A stretch of DNA of 64,000 bases from Fimbriimonadaceae bacterium (lineage in GTDB: Bacteria > Armatimonadota > Fimbriimonadia > Fimbriimonadales > Fimbriimonadaceae). The position numbers were made by a program, and so were the translations under genes. The notes beneath the pieces were generated by a model. It was not told where the DNA came from. It saw only the letters and a list, made by a program, of their open reading frames with translations, and did no database searches. The stretch spans positions 1 through 64,000 of the forward strand of contig JADZDX010000033.1 in assembly GCA_020850835.1 (NCBI GenBank), written 5' to 3'. This document shows positions 52,424-62,707 of the stretch, piece after piece (the stretch's first letter is position 1; each line of letters starts with the position of its first letter).

Positions 52424-53604
52424 CAGGCTTCACCCAAGCGAACATGAATATCGCCATTGACGGTACTCACATCTACCGAGCCAGAACCGGAACCCATGCG
52501 CCCAGTGACCCGCCGATCTTCTCGCACCTCATCTTCTAAAGGTAGGTTGCAAACAACCTCTCCGCGCAATGCCGATACTTGTAGGCGAAAATCACTGTTG
52601 CCCGGCACCTCCAGGGAAATCAGACCGTTCACGGTTCGTAGATTGGCAGCGCCCGTGACGGGTTCGTCCAAGTTCACTTGAATATCCCCGCTCACCCCGT
52701 CAATCGAAAGGCTAGGACCTCCGCAGCGCTCCAATTTTACGTCACCACTTGCCGTTTGAACAGCAACTGCCGCATGGACGTTATGCAACTTCACATCACC
52801 ACTCTTGTTCTCGAGACTCAACAGGGAAAGTTTGGCGTCAGTGATCGTGATATCCCCGCTGGCGGCCTCTACCTTTAGCGAGCCCTCTAGATTTGAAGCT
52901 CGGATATCCCCACTCGTGGATTTGATTTGATTGGCTCCCTTTGCACCGTTGATTTCGGTATCGCCGCTTGCTGATCGGATTTCAACCGCGACCGACTCGG
53001 GTAGGTGGACCTCAAAATCAACGGACAAGCCAGCTTGATCGGGCTGCCGAATCAACACAAAGTGATCGCTTTCTTCAACAACAAGACTAAACTCCTCCGC
53101 CTTCTCTCGAAGAACTTCACGATTGTCACCGCGGAAGTACGCCGTTGCGATAACGGTGCCCGCTTCCGCCTGACCGCAAACCACCTTGATGTCGCCGCTA
53201 CTGGTCTCTACGCGCAAGGTCTTACTGGCGGGGACGGTGAGCGGTTGCTCCAATCTCCGCGATTCAGTCTCAAAGAAATTAAACTTCCCTGCCTTCAAGT
53301 CCAGTGCCGCCTTCTTTACAGCCTCGGCCCCTTGATGAACGCCCTTCCGCAACTGGTCACCGACCTCATTCCAATTGATTCCCTTCGTTACATCTTTGCC
53401 AATCTTCTCGATGGCGTCAAAGAAACCACCGAAGTTAGCGCCCCCGGGAGGCGGAGGAGGGGGGGGAACGCTCCCAGCCCCCACGGATTCTTCAACTCGC
53501 TCTTCATGCGGCGATTGCATGGCATCCAGCAACTCTGCCGCATCATCGGGGCTCAACTTACCCTCCTTTACAAGGCGCATGATTCGCGCAATATCTTCTC
53601 TCAT
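52423..53604 (-). CDS. SHOCT-like/DUF4097 beta-helix protein
   Basis: 393 aa. The first 35 residues (EDIARIMRLVKEGKLSPDDAAELLDAM) form a short helical SHOCT-like motif, then a Pro/Gly linker, an amphipathic region and a C-terminal DUF4097 domain of repeated strands (SGDIKVVCG, SGDTEINGAKG, SGDIRASNLEG, SGDITITDAK, SGDVKLHNV) that should form a right-handed parallel beta structure. DUF4097 proteins are often envelope-stress or adhesin-like; no signal peptide is seen here. ATGA overlap with the DUF2089 regulator. Confidence 0.88.
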   Translation of the reverse strand: MREDIARIMRLVKEGKLSPDDAAELLDAMQSPHEERVEESVGAGSVPPPPPPPGGANFGGFFDAIEKIGKDVTKGINWNEVGDQLRKGVHQGAEAVKKAALDLKAGKFNFFETESRRLEQPLTVPASKTLRVETSSGDIKVVCGQAEAGTVIATAYFRGDNREVLREKAEEFSLVVEESDHFVLIRQPDQAGLSVDFEVHLPESVAVEIRSASGDTEINGAKGANQIKSTSGDIRASNLEGSLKVEAASGDITITDAKLSLLSLENKSGDVKLHNVHAAVAVQTASGDVKLERCGGPSLSIDGVSGDIQVNLDEPVTGAANLRTVNGLISLEVPGNSDFRLQVSALRGEVVCNLPLEDEVREDRRVTGRMGSGSGSVDVSTVNGDIHVRLGEA

Positions 53605-53990
53605 CGTGTTTCTCGGATTCTCACTTTTGCTTCATCAACAGAAATCTCGCCGCTCTCTAATTGGTCGAGGATTCGCCGCTTGCCTTCCAAATCTTCCTTG
53701 GGTTCGGGCGCCGATGGTAAATCCAGGGCAACCAGAAGTTGATCCAACCGATTTCGAACCGTCGGGTAACTCAAGCCCATCTCCTTTTCAACGGAGCTAA
53801 GAATGCCCCGACAGCGCAGGAATGTCTCTAGGAAATGACTTTGCTCGTCGGTGAGCCTGGCAAAACGGGGAACGGCAAATCGGCCCCGAAGGCTGATGCC
53901 GCTCTCTTCCGAGGTCAGTTCCGTTACGATCATGGGCTGCCCCGTAATCGGATCAAAGGCGGGTAGCCGGTGCATCGGCTGAGACTTCAT
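53601..53990 (-). CDS. DUF2089 family probable transcriptional regulator
   Basis: 129 aa. FARLTDEQSHFLETFLRCRG followed by GLSYPTVRNRLDQLL is the DUF2089 helix-turn-helix, and a C-terminal GKRRILDQLESGEISVDEA resembles the SHOCT-like motif of its neighbour. It heads the operon, so it probably controls it. No N-terminal zinc knuckle is present, although many family members have one. Confidence 0.87.
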   Translation of the reverse strand: MKSQPMHRLPAFDPITGQPMIVTELTSEESGISLRGRFAVPRFARLTDEQSHFLETFLRCRGILSSVEKEMGLSYPTVRNRLDQLLVALDLPSAPEPKEDLEGKRRILDQLESGEISVDEAKVRIRETR

Positions 53991-54051
53991 ACCCTTGAAT
54001 TACGGAGAGGCCCGGCGCGGGGTTGCTCCCATTTTCGACTCGGTGACCAGC

Positions 54052-54057
54052 TAGAAT
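54052..54057 (+). promoter_or_regulatory. -10 hexamer TAGAAT of pepE
   Basis: TAGAAT ends 6 nt before ATG 54064 and there is no ribosome site; leaderless arrangement. Confidence 0.5.
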
Positions 54058-54063
54058 ATTCCC

Positions 54064-54750
54064 ATGGAACTCTATCTCCTCAGCAACAGCCGGATGAAGA
54101 ACGAGCTACCCTTTGCTTGGGCTAAGGATCAGTTACTATCGGAGTGGGGTGGACGGATCAAGACCGTTGCTCTTGTCCCCTTCGCGGGTGTGGGCTTGGG
54201 GTGGGATGAGTATGTGGATTGGGTCGCCGAAGCCTTTGCTCCCCAAAATATCAAAATCACGGGCGTCCATCAGGACGACACTGTCGTGGACACCGCCGAT
54301 GCCATCTTCGTAGGTGGTGGCAACACATTTCACCTTACCTATCACCTGCACAAGACCGGTCTCATGGATCGCATCCGAACCTTGGTCCGCAGTGGGAAGC
54401 CCTACATGGGCTGGAGTGCCGGGGCTAATGTGGCCGCCCCAACTTTGCGGACCACGAACGATATGCCAATCGTTGAGCCCGCTTCGTTCAATACCTTTGG
54501 GTTCGTCCCATTCCAGCTAAATCCGCACTACACGAACTACGTCAGCCCAGACCACGGGGGCGAGACTCGAGACCAACGTCTAAATGAGTTCATCCTCGCT
54601 AATCCTGATCAAAAAGTCGTGGGACTGCCCGAAGGATCCATGCTGATCGCCCGAGATACACGAGTTCAATCATGGGGCAAGGGGCCATTTCGCATTTTTG
54701 ACTCGCAATCACCCGAAGGTCGGGATGAACCTACGTTCTCGCAAGGCTGA
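54064..54750 (+). CDS. pepE: Dipeptidase E (peptidase S51)
   Basis: 228 aa, close to the ~229 of E. coli PepE. The nucleophile elbow is MGWSAGANVA (Ser near residue 121), IFVGGGNTFHLTY is the family's strand-loop block and NPHYTNY holds the likely His. The enzyme cleaves Asp-X dipeptides in the cytoplasm. Convergent with kynU, overlapping it by 20 bp. Confidence 0.93.
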   Translation: MELYLLSNSRMKNELPFAWAKDQLLSEWGGRIKTVALVPFAGVGLGWDEYVDWVAEAFAPQNIKITGVHQDDTVVDTADAIFVGGGNTFHLTYHLHKTGLMDRIRTLVRSGKPYMGWSAGANVAAPTLRTTNDMPIVEPASFNTFGFVPFQLNPHYTNYVSPDHGGETRDQRLNEFILANPDQKVVGLPEGSMLIARDTRVQSWGKGPFRIFDSQSPEGRDEPTFSQG

Positions 54751-55861
54751 GCGTTTGACAAGCCGCGACCGTCTTTTCAATTTCTTCAGGCGTTGTCAGC
54801 AGGTCAGGCCCGAACCGCACAATCCCTTGGCGAGCGTCCACATTGATACCCCGCTCCTTCAGCGCCGCCACAATGTTAGCTGAGTCAGGGGAAGGAACCA
54901 AGCAGAATCCTCCCCACTCTGCCTCATCCTGCGGGTCAAACCCGCCTAGAGAAGCAAGCCCGTCACGCAAGGCCCGGAGCCGTTCCAGTGTGAGGCGCCG
55001 AATCTCAGAAACACCTACTTCAAGGGTGAACTCAAGTCCACTCCTCGCCTGGAATAGCGGCAGAGGTGAAGGAGTACTTTCCCACCAACCCTTGCCGCCC
55101 TCCGCTCGCTGGTCGTCCCTCAGGAAGTCAAAAGTTCTCGCCTTCGCAAACCATCCCGTGTCCAAAGTCTGCATACTCAGATTTCGCGGGTGGACCACCA
55201 ACCAACAAGCGCCCGGACCACCCCGTAAGTACTTGTAGGAACCGCCCGCGACAAAATCCGCGTCCGGGTAGGACCACGGGAAAACCCCCGCAGCGTGGTA
55301 CGAATCAAGGAACACCTTCGCGCCAACCTCGTGAGCCTTCTTGATAATCTCGTCTACTCCGGGCATGACCTGACCCGTGGTGAAAATGACCAAGCTGACG
55401 ATCACCAGCCCTACCCCGGGGATGATCCGGTTAAGGAAGTCCTCAGCTACAAACTTGGAAATGCCCGACTCTGCCCCCGACGGCTCCACCCAGTCCACCG
55501 CCACAAGGCTCCGGCGTTCGTACTCCCGTAAGATAAAGTCCACGCTGTCAAACTCGCTCGCGCTGGTCACCACTCGTACCGGGGCCGGAAGAGCATTCAA
55601 TACAGCTCGGAGCCCTTGCCCGACGCTACTCTTGTGCACCACAGCCCCGCTCATTCCGGTTAGAGCGAGAATATTGCGCTCAAATCGTTCAAACTCCGCC
55701 ATCCACAATTGCCACGCGGAATCCATCCCATGGACCCAAGCATCCAGCCCTTCTTGGACATCGCGAGACATCTGATCAAGGGGCCTCCCCAGAGAGTGAT
55801 TGGCGAGATAGACCTCGGGCCGAGAAAGAACCCGTGAGAACCGACTTCTAAAGTCGGTCAA
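54731..55861 (-). CDS. kynU: Kynureninase-like PLP enzyme
   Basis: 376 aa class V aminotransferase-fold enzyme that cleaves kynurenine to anthranilate and alanine. [14 protein letters not shown] is the N-terminal kynureninase block, [14 protein letters not shown] holds the PLP-binding Asp region, and [18 protein letters not shown] contains the Schiff-base Lys. I chose TTG 55861: it overlaps the kynA stop (TTGA) and has GGAG 8 nt upstream. ATG 55888 would overlap kynA by 31 bp without a ribosome site. Pairing with kynA supports the assignment. Confidence 0.87.
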   Translation of the reverse strand: MTDFRSRFSRVLSRPEVYLANHSLGRPLDQMSRDVQEGLDAWVHGMDSAWQLWMAEFERFERNILALTGMSGAVVHKSSVGQGLRAVLNALPAPVRVVTSASEFDSVDFILREYERRSLVAVDWVEPSGAESGISKFVAEDFLNRIIPGVGLVIVSLVIFTTGQVMPGVDEIIKKAHEVGAKVFLDSYHAAGVFPWSYPDADFVAGGSYKYLRGGPGACWLVVHPRNLSMQTLDTGWFAKARTFDFLRDDQRAEGGKGWWESTPSPLPLFQARSGLEFTLEVGVSEIRRLTLERLRALRDGLASLGGFDPQDEAEWGGFCLVPSPDSANIVAALKERGINVDARQGIVRFGPDLLTTPEEIEKTVAACQTLSLART

Positions 55862-56694
55862 GAGCCGATCTCCGTTCTCACATCCCATAACTCGGGGAAG
55901 AGACGAGTATCCAAGGCAGCCCGCAAGAACTTTACGCCACTCGACCCCCCGGTGCCGGTCTTGAATCCTATGATTCGCTCCACCGTCTTCATGTGCCGGA
56001 AGCGCCAAAGCAGGAATTGCTCCTCAACGTCCACGAGCTTTTCGCACATCTCATAGGGGCTCCAGTGCTCCGTAGGATTGTCGTAGATCATCTTGAATAC
56101 CCGCGTAACCTCGCTATTGACTTCGTACGGCCTTGACCAATCACGATCCAACGATGAATTGGGAATGGCAAAGCCTTGCCGATGCAAGTGAGCCAAGAAC
56201 TCATCATATAGAGAAGGTGAGTTGAGGGCGTTCGAAAGGATCGCTTGGATTTCCGGGCGATGGCTAAAGACCCCGATCGCCTGTGCATCCTTGTTGCCCA
56301 ACAGGAACTCGATCAAGCGGTAATGGGCACTCTGAAACCCGCTTGAGCGACCCAAAACCGCTCGGAACTGAGCATATTCTGAAGGGGTCAATGTCTCCAG
56401 CACCGCCCACTGTTCAAACAGCATGCGCTGGATATGCTTCACTCGCGCGAGGATCTTGAAGCAGGGCTCAAGCTCGTCATGCTGGACGTGGTGGAGGGCC
56501 GCCCGCAGTTCGTGAACGCATAGCTTCATCCACAGCTCAGATGTCTGATGCTGAATGATGAACAGCATTTCATCGTGGTGTTCGCTCAGGGGTTTCTGGG
56601 CCGCAAAGATCAAGTCCAATTGCAGATACCCGCCATAGTCCATCCCCTCTTTGAAGTCGGTATGGATCGTCGTCTCGTACGGCCTCGTTGCCAT
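55858..56694 (-). CDS. kynA: Tryptophan 2,3-dioxygenase
   Basis: 278 aa heme enzyme that opens the indole ring of tryptophan to N-formylkynurenine. [34 protein letters not shown] (heme-pocket His region) and [21 protein letters not shown] are TDO signatures. TACAAT ends 6 nt before ATG 56694, so the kynAU message is probably leaderless; a longer in-frame start at 56715 is rejected. No formamidase (kynB) is adjacent. Confidence 0.96.
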   Translation of the reverse strand: MATRPYETTIHTDFKEGMDYGGYLQLDLIFAAQKPLSEHHDEMLFIIQHQTSELWMKLCVHELRAALHHVQHDELEPCFKILARVKHIQRMLFEQWAVLETLTPSEYAQFRAVLGRSSGFQSAHYRLIEFLLGNKDAQAIGVFSHRPEIQAILSNALNSPSLYDEFLAHLHRQGFAIPNSSLDRDWSRPYEVNSEVTRVFKMIYDNPTEHWSPYEMCEKLVDVEEQFLLWRFRHMKTVERIIGFKTGTGGSSGVKFLRAALDTRLFPELWDVRTEIGS

Positions 56695-56700
56695 GAGGCT

Positions 56701-56706
56701 ATTGTA
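56701..56706 (-). promoter_or_regulatory. -10 hexamer TACAAT of kynAU
   Basis: TACAAT on the minus strand ends 6 nt before ATG 56694; no ribosome site is present. Confidence 0.55.
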
Positions 56707-56797
56707 CTGGCCCAACGACCCACCTGCATAAAGTTCGATAACAATAATGTTTCCCAGGATTCCCTAACAAAATCAGTCGTTTTACTTCGTCTTCGTT

Positions 56798-56803
56798 TAC
56801 AAT
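56798..56803 (+). promoter_or_regulatory. -10 hexamer TACAAT of the pseudopilin gene
   Basis: TACAAT ends 6 nt before ATG 56810, the same hexamer and spacing as kynA on the opposite strand about 95 bp away. Confidence 0.55.
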
Positions 56804-56809
56804 ACGGTC

Positions 56810-57649
56810 ATGAAGCGAGCCTTTACGCTCATTGAACTCTTGGTGGTTATCGCGATCATCGCCATCTTGGCAGCGATCCTTTTCCCGGTCTTTGCCCAAG
56901 CGCGCGAAGCGGCCAAGAAAACCCAATGCCTCAGCAACGCCAAGCAAATTGGATTGGCGACCATGATGTATGTGAACGACAATGAAGACTGCTACCCCGC
57001 ATGGGCAGCAAGGCAACCGCCGGTCAACGGAGGCAACACGAACTTCACCGCTCCCGACGCGCAGATCATGCCGTATGTGAAGAACAACCACATCTTCACC
57101 TGCCCGATCGACAACACCCCGCGCATGAGCCCAAACTCTGTTCTGTTCCAAGACGGTAAGTACAGAACGATGGCGATCAAGAGGTCCTATCAGTACACAG
57201 GAAACATCAATACCGTTGAAAAAAATGGCTTTGATCGAAATACTGGCGTCAATGAGTGGGTCGGCGTTACCCCCGGCGACTGGATTTACCGCGGCCGAAA
57301 CGGAAGCGAATTGGATGAGCCGGCAAGCACGATCCCTTGGCTTGAAGTTTGGCCGATCACCCAAAACGACCCCTACGTCGGGGGAATCTGGGGATCAGGC
57401 TTCATTGACTGCGACGTTTACAAACTTGCCGGAAGGAAATACCCTTCGACCAGTCCAGCCGATAGCCTTCCGCCGGGTTGCACGTCCACGAATCTCCTAA
57501 GCGCCAAAGTGACCATCGGGCACATGCGAACTCAGACCGTGACGATCTTCTCTGACGGTCACGCCAAAGCCCTTCTTTGGGGCGAGCTACGAAAGAACGA
57601 CTTCTTCCTGTTCAAATCCAAGAAGCCGACCCAAGTGTTTAATCCCTGA
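56810..57649 (+). CDS. Type II secretion-type pseudopilin (DUF1559/H-X-DG group)
   Basis: 279 aa. [20 protein letters not shown] is a class III prepilin signal (cleavage before Phe, Glu5 conserved) with the [19 protein letters not shown] continuation common in Armatimonadota and Planctomycetota. The C-terminal [19 protein letters not shown] resembles the H-X9-DG motif of this class, with ten rather than nine intervening residues. A prepilin peptidase and assembly machinery must be elsewhere. It is probably a surface or secretion-related pilin; many paralogues per genome are usual. Confidence 0.92.
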   Translation: MKRAFTLIELLVVIAIIAILAAILFPVFAQAREAAKKTQCLSNAKQIGLATMMYVNDNEDCYPAWAARQPPVNGGNTNFTAPDAQIMPYVKNNHIFTCPIDNTPRMSPNSVLFQDGKYRTMAIKRSYQYTGNINTVEKNGFDRNTGVNEWVGVTPGDWIYRGRNGSELDEPASTIPWLEVWPITQNDPYVGGIWGSGFIDCDVYKLAGRKYPSTSPADSLPPGCTSTNLLSAKVTIGHMRTQTVTIFSDGHAKALLWGELRKNDFFLFKSKKPTQVFNP

Positions 57650-57656
57650 GGGGCGG

Positions 57657-58334
57657 CTACTTCAGTAGCTTGGCAAACCGTTCACGGAACTTGGCGATTT
57701 TGGGTGACACGACGTAGCTACAATAGCCGGCGTTCATCTTCGCCCGCTCGGCCTCGGTCGCCTTCTCGAACTTCGCATAGTAGTTCTGGTGGTATTCCTC
57801 GGCGCGAGTGAATGGCCCCAACGGTTCTATGGTCGTCACCACCTTGCCCGGAAAGAGCTTTTCGCTGATAATCTCGTCCTTTATCCGTTGGGCAAGCTTT
57901 TTCTCCTCATCGCTCCGATAGAAGATGGCCGAGCGGTACTGAGTTCCCACATCCGGCCCTTGACGGTTAAGCTGGGTGGGATCATGGGACACAAAGAAGA
58001 TCCGTATAAGATCCGCCTTTTGGATTACGCCTGGATCAAAGGTCACCTCCACCACTTCCGCATGCCCCGTCGTGCCCGAACTCACCTGCTCGTAGGTAGG
58101 GTTGGTCGTTTTACCGCCTGCATACCCGCTGACCACCTCGCTCACGCCCTTCAGCATTTCCATCTGGCCCTCGATGCACCAGAAGCATCCCGCAGCAACA
58201 TAAAGCTTTTCGGTCCTGCCAGTTGGCTGGCCTGGTTGAGTCGGGAGATTTGTTGGCATCTTGTGATCTTGTTCGTGGGCGCAGGCGAACAGGCTAAGGC
58301 CCACCAAGCCAATCAAAACAGTCGGCATCCGCAT
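57657..58334 (-). CDS. msrA: Peptide methionine sulfoxide reductase MsrA, lipoprotein form
   Basis: 225 aa. LIGLVGLSLFAC ends in a lipobox-like Cys, so the enzyme is probably anchored outside the cytoplasm. The catalytic YVAAGCFWCIEG motif, GYAGGKTTNPTYEQV, GHAEVVEVTFDP and the C-terminal GYCSYV resolving-Cys region are typical. It reduces methionine-S-sulfoxide in damaged proteins. ATG 58334 has TATAGT 7 nt upstream; a longer frame is rejected. Confidence 0.94.
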   Translation of the reverse strand: MRMPTVLIGLVGLSLFACAHEQDHKMPTNLPTQPGQPTGRTEKLYVAAGCFWCIEGQMEMLKGVSEVVSGYAGGKTTNPTYEQVSSGTTGHAEVVEVTFDPGVIQKADLIRIFFVSHDPTQLNRQGPDVGTQYRSAIFYRSDEEKKLAQRIKDEIISEKLFPGKVVTTIEPLGPFTRAEEYHQNYYAKFEKATEAERAKMNAGYCSYVVSPKIAKFRERFAKLLK

Positions 58335-58398
58335 ACAATGAACTATACGAATCCTAGGCGAATCCGGCGCCATGTTCGGGCGTAGTCACCGCCTTGGT

Positions 58399-58404
58399 TA
58401 TACT
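58399..58404 (+). promoter_or_regulatory. -10 hexamer TATACT of ppx-ppk
   Basis: TATACT ends 7 nt before ATG 58412; leaderless arrangement for the polyphosphate operon. Confidence 0.5.
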
Positions 58405-58411
58405 TCACAGT

Positions 58412-59314
58412 ATGCCGCGCCGATTTGCTGCCACGGATATTGGGAGCAACACCGTTCATCTCCTCATCGGCGAAGTGACAAACCGTGGCTCAATCCGTCG
58501 CATCGTCAATATCAGCGAATGGCTTTCGCTGGGCGAGATCGTGGGCAAAACAGGAAAGATCCCCAGCGTTGACAGTGCGCATCTCATCGAGACCCTTCGG
58601 CGCTACAAGCGAATCTGCGATGACGCGGGTGTTGAGCGCTTCTATGCATTTGCAACCGAAGCGATGCGCGTCGCCGAGAATCACAGCAAGCTGATCGCCG
58701 AAATCAAGAAGGACCTAGGAATCAAGGTTGATCTGATCACGGCGCGACGCGAGACAGAGCTGAGTTTGCGAGGTGCGAGTCTGGATACCCCGTTACAAGG
58801 GGCAACGATCTTTGTTGAGGTGGGCGGCGGCAGTGTCCAAATCGCTCTATGCCGCGAGCAGGAAATTACCTATCAAGCATCGCTACCCATCGGCACGGGC
58901 CGGCTCCTAGCCAGCACGGGCCTCTTCCAACCCGCAACTGGCGCCCACCTCAACCAGCTCATTGCGGCAACCAGAGCGCAATGGGAAGCCTGCCCGCAAC
59001 CTAGTGGCAAGGCTACCGTCGTAGCCAGCGGCGGCATTGCGCGAGGAATTATGCGAGCTCTCCATCCAGATGGAGAACGATTGATCCAACTCTTTGAATT
59101 GGAATACCTAATGAAGTCAGTAGCCGGGCTGGAAGTCAGTGAGATCGTTCGCCGTTACCGAGTGAAGGAAAAGCGCGCCGGGAGCCTATTGCCGGGCACG
59201 ATTGTCTTTCATGAAATGATGCGCCACTACGGGCAGAGCCAGTTTCTCGTCAGCGAATACGGTGTTCGCGAAGGTGCCATCCTTGAAATGGCCCAGGGCG
59301 GAGTCACGAAATGA
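58412..59314 (+). CDS. ppx: Ppx/GppA family exopolyphosphatase
   Basis: 300 aa, one-domain-pair form. FAATDIGSNTVHLLIGEV is the ASKHA phosphate-1 loop, TARRETELSLRG and FVEVGGGSVQIAL the phosphate-2 region, VVASGGIARG the adenosine-side motif. It trims polyphosphate or pppGpp. Its stop overlaps the ppk start (ATGA), so synthesis and degradation enzymes are made from one transcript. The longer C-terminal HD domain of E. coli Ppx is missing. Confidence 0.93.
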   Translation: MPRRFAATDIGSNTVHLLIGEVTNRGSIRRIVNISEWLSLGEIVGKTGKIPSVDSAHLIETLRRYKRICDDAGVERFYAFATEAMRVAENHSKLIAEIKKDLGIKVDLITARRETELSLRGASLDTPLQGATIFVEVGGGSVQIALCREQEITYQASLPIGTGRLLASTGLFQPATGAHLNQLIAATRAQWEACPQPSGKATVVASGGIARGIMRALHPDGERLIQLFELEYLMKSVAGLEVSEIVRRYRVKEKRAGSLLPGTIVFHEMMRHYGQSQFLVSEYGVREGAILEMAQGGVTK

Positions 59315-61362
59315 GCCTGCCTAAGCGCATGGCCACTGATCAAACCAGTGACCGGTACGTCAACCGAGAGTTCAGTTGGATTCAGTTCAACCGCCGAGTC
59401 TTGGCGGAAGCCGCAAACACGAAGAATCCCCTTCTGGAACGGCTCAAATTCCTCGCCATCTTTGAGTCGAACTTGGACGAGTTCTACATGGTCAGGGTCT
59501 CTGGCCTGATTGAACAATACGAGGGCGGCGTCATCACCCTCACCCCCGACGGCCTCACTCCCGGCGAGCAACTCACCATGATCGCCGAAGCCGTGCGTCC
59601 CCTCCGAAGGGAAGCCGCTGACCTGTGGAACCACACCTTACGCCCTGAGCTAGAAAGAGCCGGCATCGAGCTAAAGAGTTGGCGTGAACTTTCTGACCGT
59701 CAGCAAACGGACATGGCGGAATACTTCCGCACGGACATCTTCCCGGTCAGCACCCCTATCTTGGTGTATCCCGTCCAGGGCGTTCCATTCATTTCAAACC
59801 TTTCGCTCAATCTCGCCGTGCTCCTCAAGGACGGAACCGAAGGCATCAAGCTCGCCCGGGTGAAGGTGCCAACAGGAACTCCCCGCGCGATCCGCTTGAA
59901 TCCCAAGGGACACCAATATCTCCTCCTGGAGGACTTGATCCAAGCCAACCTTCAGGCTTTCTTTCCGGGTGTCGAGATCGTGGGATCCTATCGCTTCCGG
60001 GTCATCCGAGATGCCGACTTTGAGATCAAGGAGTTAGAGGCGTCCGATCTGCGGAGCGCGATTGAGCAGTCGCTCTTTGAACGACGCATGGGGGCTCCCG
60101 TCATGATGGAGGTAGAAAGAGGCACACCTACCGAGATCCTTGAGATTCTTAAGAAACTTCTGAGCCTTGATCAAAGCGACGTATTTGAAGTGGATGGCTT
60201 GCTCGGGATGGATGTTCTACATCAATTCGCCCGGATTGACAAACCAGCCCTGCGTTACCCCGCCCACACTCCTTTCAACGCAGAAGTCCTCAGCCACAGC
60301 ACTTCCCTTTTCGAGGCAATCAGGGAGCGAGACATTTTGGTTCACCTCCCGTTTGATAGCTTTCACAGCATCGAAACCTTTGTTTCATCTGCGGCCACCG
60401 ATCCCGCTGTAGTCGGTATCAAGCAGACCCTGTATCGTGTAGGTGCTCAATCACCGATTATTGAATCCCTTTTGGCCGCCGCGGAAGCGGGCAAGCAGGT
60501 GGCTGTTCTTGTCGAACTCAAAGCCCGCTTTGATGAAATCAATAATCTCGCCTGGGCCCGCGAATTGGAGCGCAAGGGCGTGCACGTCAGTTACGGCTTT
60601 CCCGATATGAAGGTGCATTGTAAGCTCTGCTCCGTCGTCCGCCGAGAATCCGGCAAGCTACGGACCTACGCTCACATTAGTACCGGTAACTACAACCCGG
60701 CCACGGCTCGCTCCTACACAGACCTTGGCCTCCTTACCGCCGACACAGAAATCACTCAGGATGTCAACGAAGTCTTCAACTACCTGACGGGGTTCTCGCG
60801 CCAAACCGAGTACCGCAAGCTCCTAGTGGCGCCGCATTCCCTTCGTGACCAGATCATTGAGCGAATAGAGCGTGAGGTGACTTTCCAAGAACAAGGTCGA
60901 ATCATTATCAAACTCAACGCCCTCGTTGACCCCGAATCAATTGATGCGTTGTACGCGGCTTCGCAAGCCGGAGTCGAGATTGACTTGATCGTAAGAGGTG
61001 CGTGCTGCTTACGCCCCGGGGTTCCCGGCATGAGCGAGCGTATCCGTGTCAAGAGCATTGTTGGCCGCTTCCTTGAACATTCGCGTATCTACTACTTTGG
61101 CAATGGCGGCAAGCCGGAGGCCTTTATCGGCTCAAGTGATCTGATGCGGCGGAATTTGGACCGTCGCATCGAAGTTCTCGTGCCCATCAAGAGCCCTGCC
61201 CTCGTTGCAATGCTCCACGACCGTCTCCTGGAGACCTACATGCGCGACAACACAAACTCGTGGCTAGAGCTATCAGATGGTGAGTATGAGCGAGTGCCCG
61301 ACGCAGGATTCTCCGCCCAAGAAGCGCTGATGAAGATCCCCTTTACCGAACTACAATTTTAG
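59311..61362 (+). CDS. ppk: Polyphosphate kinase 1
   Basis: 683 aa, typical PPK1 length. It makes polyphosphate from ATP. YVNREFSWIQFNRRVLAEA opens the N domain, NLDEFYMVRVSGL follows, and the two phospholipase-D-like catalytic domains carry DMKVHCKLCSVV and TYAHISTGNYNPATARSYTD, the latter with a candidate phospho-His; RNLDRRIEVLVPI lies near the end. ATGA overlap with ppx; six bases separate it from the convergent gcvPA. Confidence 0.96.
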   Translation: MSLPKRMATDQTSDRYVNREFSWIQFNRRVLAEAANTKNPLLERLKFLAIFESNLDEFYMVRVSGLIEQYEGGVITLTPDGLTPGEQLTMIAEAVRPLRREAADLWNHTLRPELERAGIELKSWRELSDRQQTDMAEYFRTDIFPVSTPILVYPVQGVPFISNLSLNLAVLLKDGTEGIKLARVKVPTGTPRAIRLNPKGHQYLLLEDLIQANLQAFFPGVEIVGSYRFRVIRDADFEIKELEASDLRSAIEQSLFERRMGAPVMMEVERGTPTEILEILKKLLSLDQSDVFEVDGLLGMDVLHQFARIDKPALRYPAHTPFNAEVLSHSTSLFEAIRERDILVHLPFDSFHSIETFVSSAATDPAVVGIKQTLYRVGAQSPIIESLLAAAEAGKQVAVLVELKARFDEINNLAWARELERKGVHVSYGFPDMKVHCKLCSVVRRESGKLRTYAHISTGNYNPATARSYTDLGLLTADTEITQDVNEVFNYLTGFSRQTEYRKLLVAPHSLRDQIIERIEREVTFQEQGRIIIKLNALVDPESIDALYAASQAGVEIDLIVRGACCLRPGVPGMSERIRVKSIVGRFLEHSRIYYFGNGGKPEAFIGSSDLMRRNLDRRIEVLVPIKSPALVAMLHDRLLETYMRDNTNSWLELSDGEYERVPDAGFSAQEALMKIPFTELQF

Positions 61363-61368
61363 GCTAGG

Positions 61369-62706
61369 TCACGCTTGGATAGCCGCTCGACCTGCGGCGG
61401 CGAGACAGGTGGCCAACCGATCAATTTGGGACTTCGTTCTTACTTCGGTTACCGCGATCAAGAGACAATTCTTTAACTCGTGAGCCACCTCACCCAGCGG
61501 TAACCCGGCCATGATTCCTTCTTGAAGCAAAGCATCCCGGACTTCATCCGCATCACGCCCCAAGTCCACCACAAATTCGCCAAACACCCGCCCTGAAAAC
61601 TTCAGCTTGAATCCCGACTCCGTTATTCGCTGGATGGCGTATTGCGTGTTGCGCACGGTCGTCTCCGCTACTGACTGCAAGCCGGTTTTCCCCATCGCGG
61701 ACAGGTAAACCGTTGCCGCCAAGGCCATGAGCGCTTGATTTGTGCAGATATTCGAGGTCGCCTTTTCGCGTCGAATGTCCTGCTCTCTGGTACGGAGGGT
61801 CATCGTGAAGCCGGGCCGACCTTGGTGGTCCACCGTTCGCCCTACGATACGGCCCGGAATCCTCCTGACATACTCTGCCTTCGTGGCGAAAAGCCCAAGC
61901 ATCGGCCCCCCGAAGCCCATGGCAATCCCAAGAGGCTGCCCTTCACCCACAACGATGTCCGCTCCAAACTCTCCGGGCGGGGTGAGCAATGCGCACGCGA
62001 ATGGGTCGGACACCACGACCAGTTCCACGCCCCCCGTGGCGGCACTTCGAGCCGCAGCTAAATCTTCAATCACGCCGTAAAAATTGGGATATTGGACGAT
62101 GAGACACGCCGCATCGGAGGCATCCGGCCACTGAGTTGCGCCATCCGCCGTGGGTGCCTCCACGACCTCGAAACTACTGGCCCAACAATACGATCGCAAA
62201 ACTTCACGATAGTGAGGATGCACCGCGCTACTCACGATGACCTTGGACCGCCCTGTCATGTGGCACGACATTAAAGCGGCCTCCGCCATGGCCGTGGCAC
62301 CGTCATACATGCTCGCATTCGCTAGGTCCATGCCGTACAGCTCGGCGACCATGCTCTGAAACTCGTAGATCGTCTGGAGATAACCCTGACTCATCTCCGG
62401 TTGATAGGGCGTGTAGGCGGTCAGGAACTCCCCACGACTGATCACCGCGCCTACGCTGGCGGGAATATAGCGATCATAAAGCCCGGCACCCAAGAACCAA
62501 TCGAGCTTTGTGCTATCCAGATTTTTCCCGGCAAGGCCCGCCATGTAGCGACCTAAGGAATACTCGTCCATGCCGTCCGGCACGTTCAAAGGTTCCTTCA
62601 GCTTCAAACCGTCGGGAATTTCTACGAAGAGCTCATCAATGCTACTCACCCCGATCGTGGCGAGCATTTGCTTAATGTCTTCGTCGGTGTGAGGGATGTA
62701 AGGCAA
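61369..62706 (-). CDS. gcvPA: Glycine dehydrogenase (decarboxylating) subunit 1
   Basis: 445 aa, the N-terminal half of P-protein in organisms that split it. YIPHTDEDIKQMLATIGVSSIDELF opens the family, QGYLQTIYEFQSMVAELYGMD and ASMYDGATAMAEA form the substrate-side blocks. It acts with gcvPB, GcvH and GcvT in glycine cleavage. The gene starts 1 bp after gcvH. gcvPB and gcvT are not in the window. Confidence 0.95.
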   Translation of the reverse strand: MPYIPHTDEDIKQMLATIGVSSIDELFVEIPDGLKLKEPLNVPDGMDEYSLGRYMAGLAGKNLDSTKLDWFLGAGLYDRYIPASVGAVISRGEFLTAYTPYQPEMSQGYLQTIYEFQSMVAELYGMDLANASMYDGATAMAEAALMSCHMTGRSKVIVSSAVHPHYREVLRSYCWASSFEVVEAPTADGATQWPDASDAACLIVQYPNFYGVIEDLAAARSAATGGVELVVVSDPFACALLTPPGEFGADIVVGEGQPLGIAMGFGGPMLGLFATKAEYVRRIPGRIVGRTVDHQGRPGFTMTLRTREQDIRREKATSNICTNQALMALAATVYLSAMGKTGLQSVAETTVRNTQYAIQRITESGFKLKFSGRVFGEFVVDLGRDADEVRDALLQEGIMAGLPLGEVAHELKNCLLIAVTEVRTKSQIDRLATCLAAAGRAAIQA

Positions 62707-62707
62707 C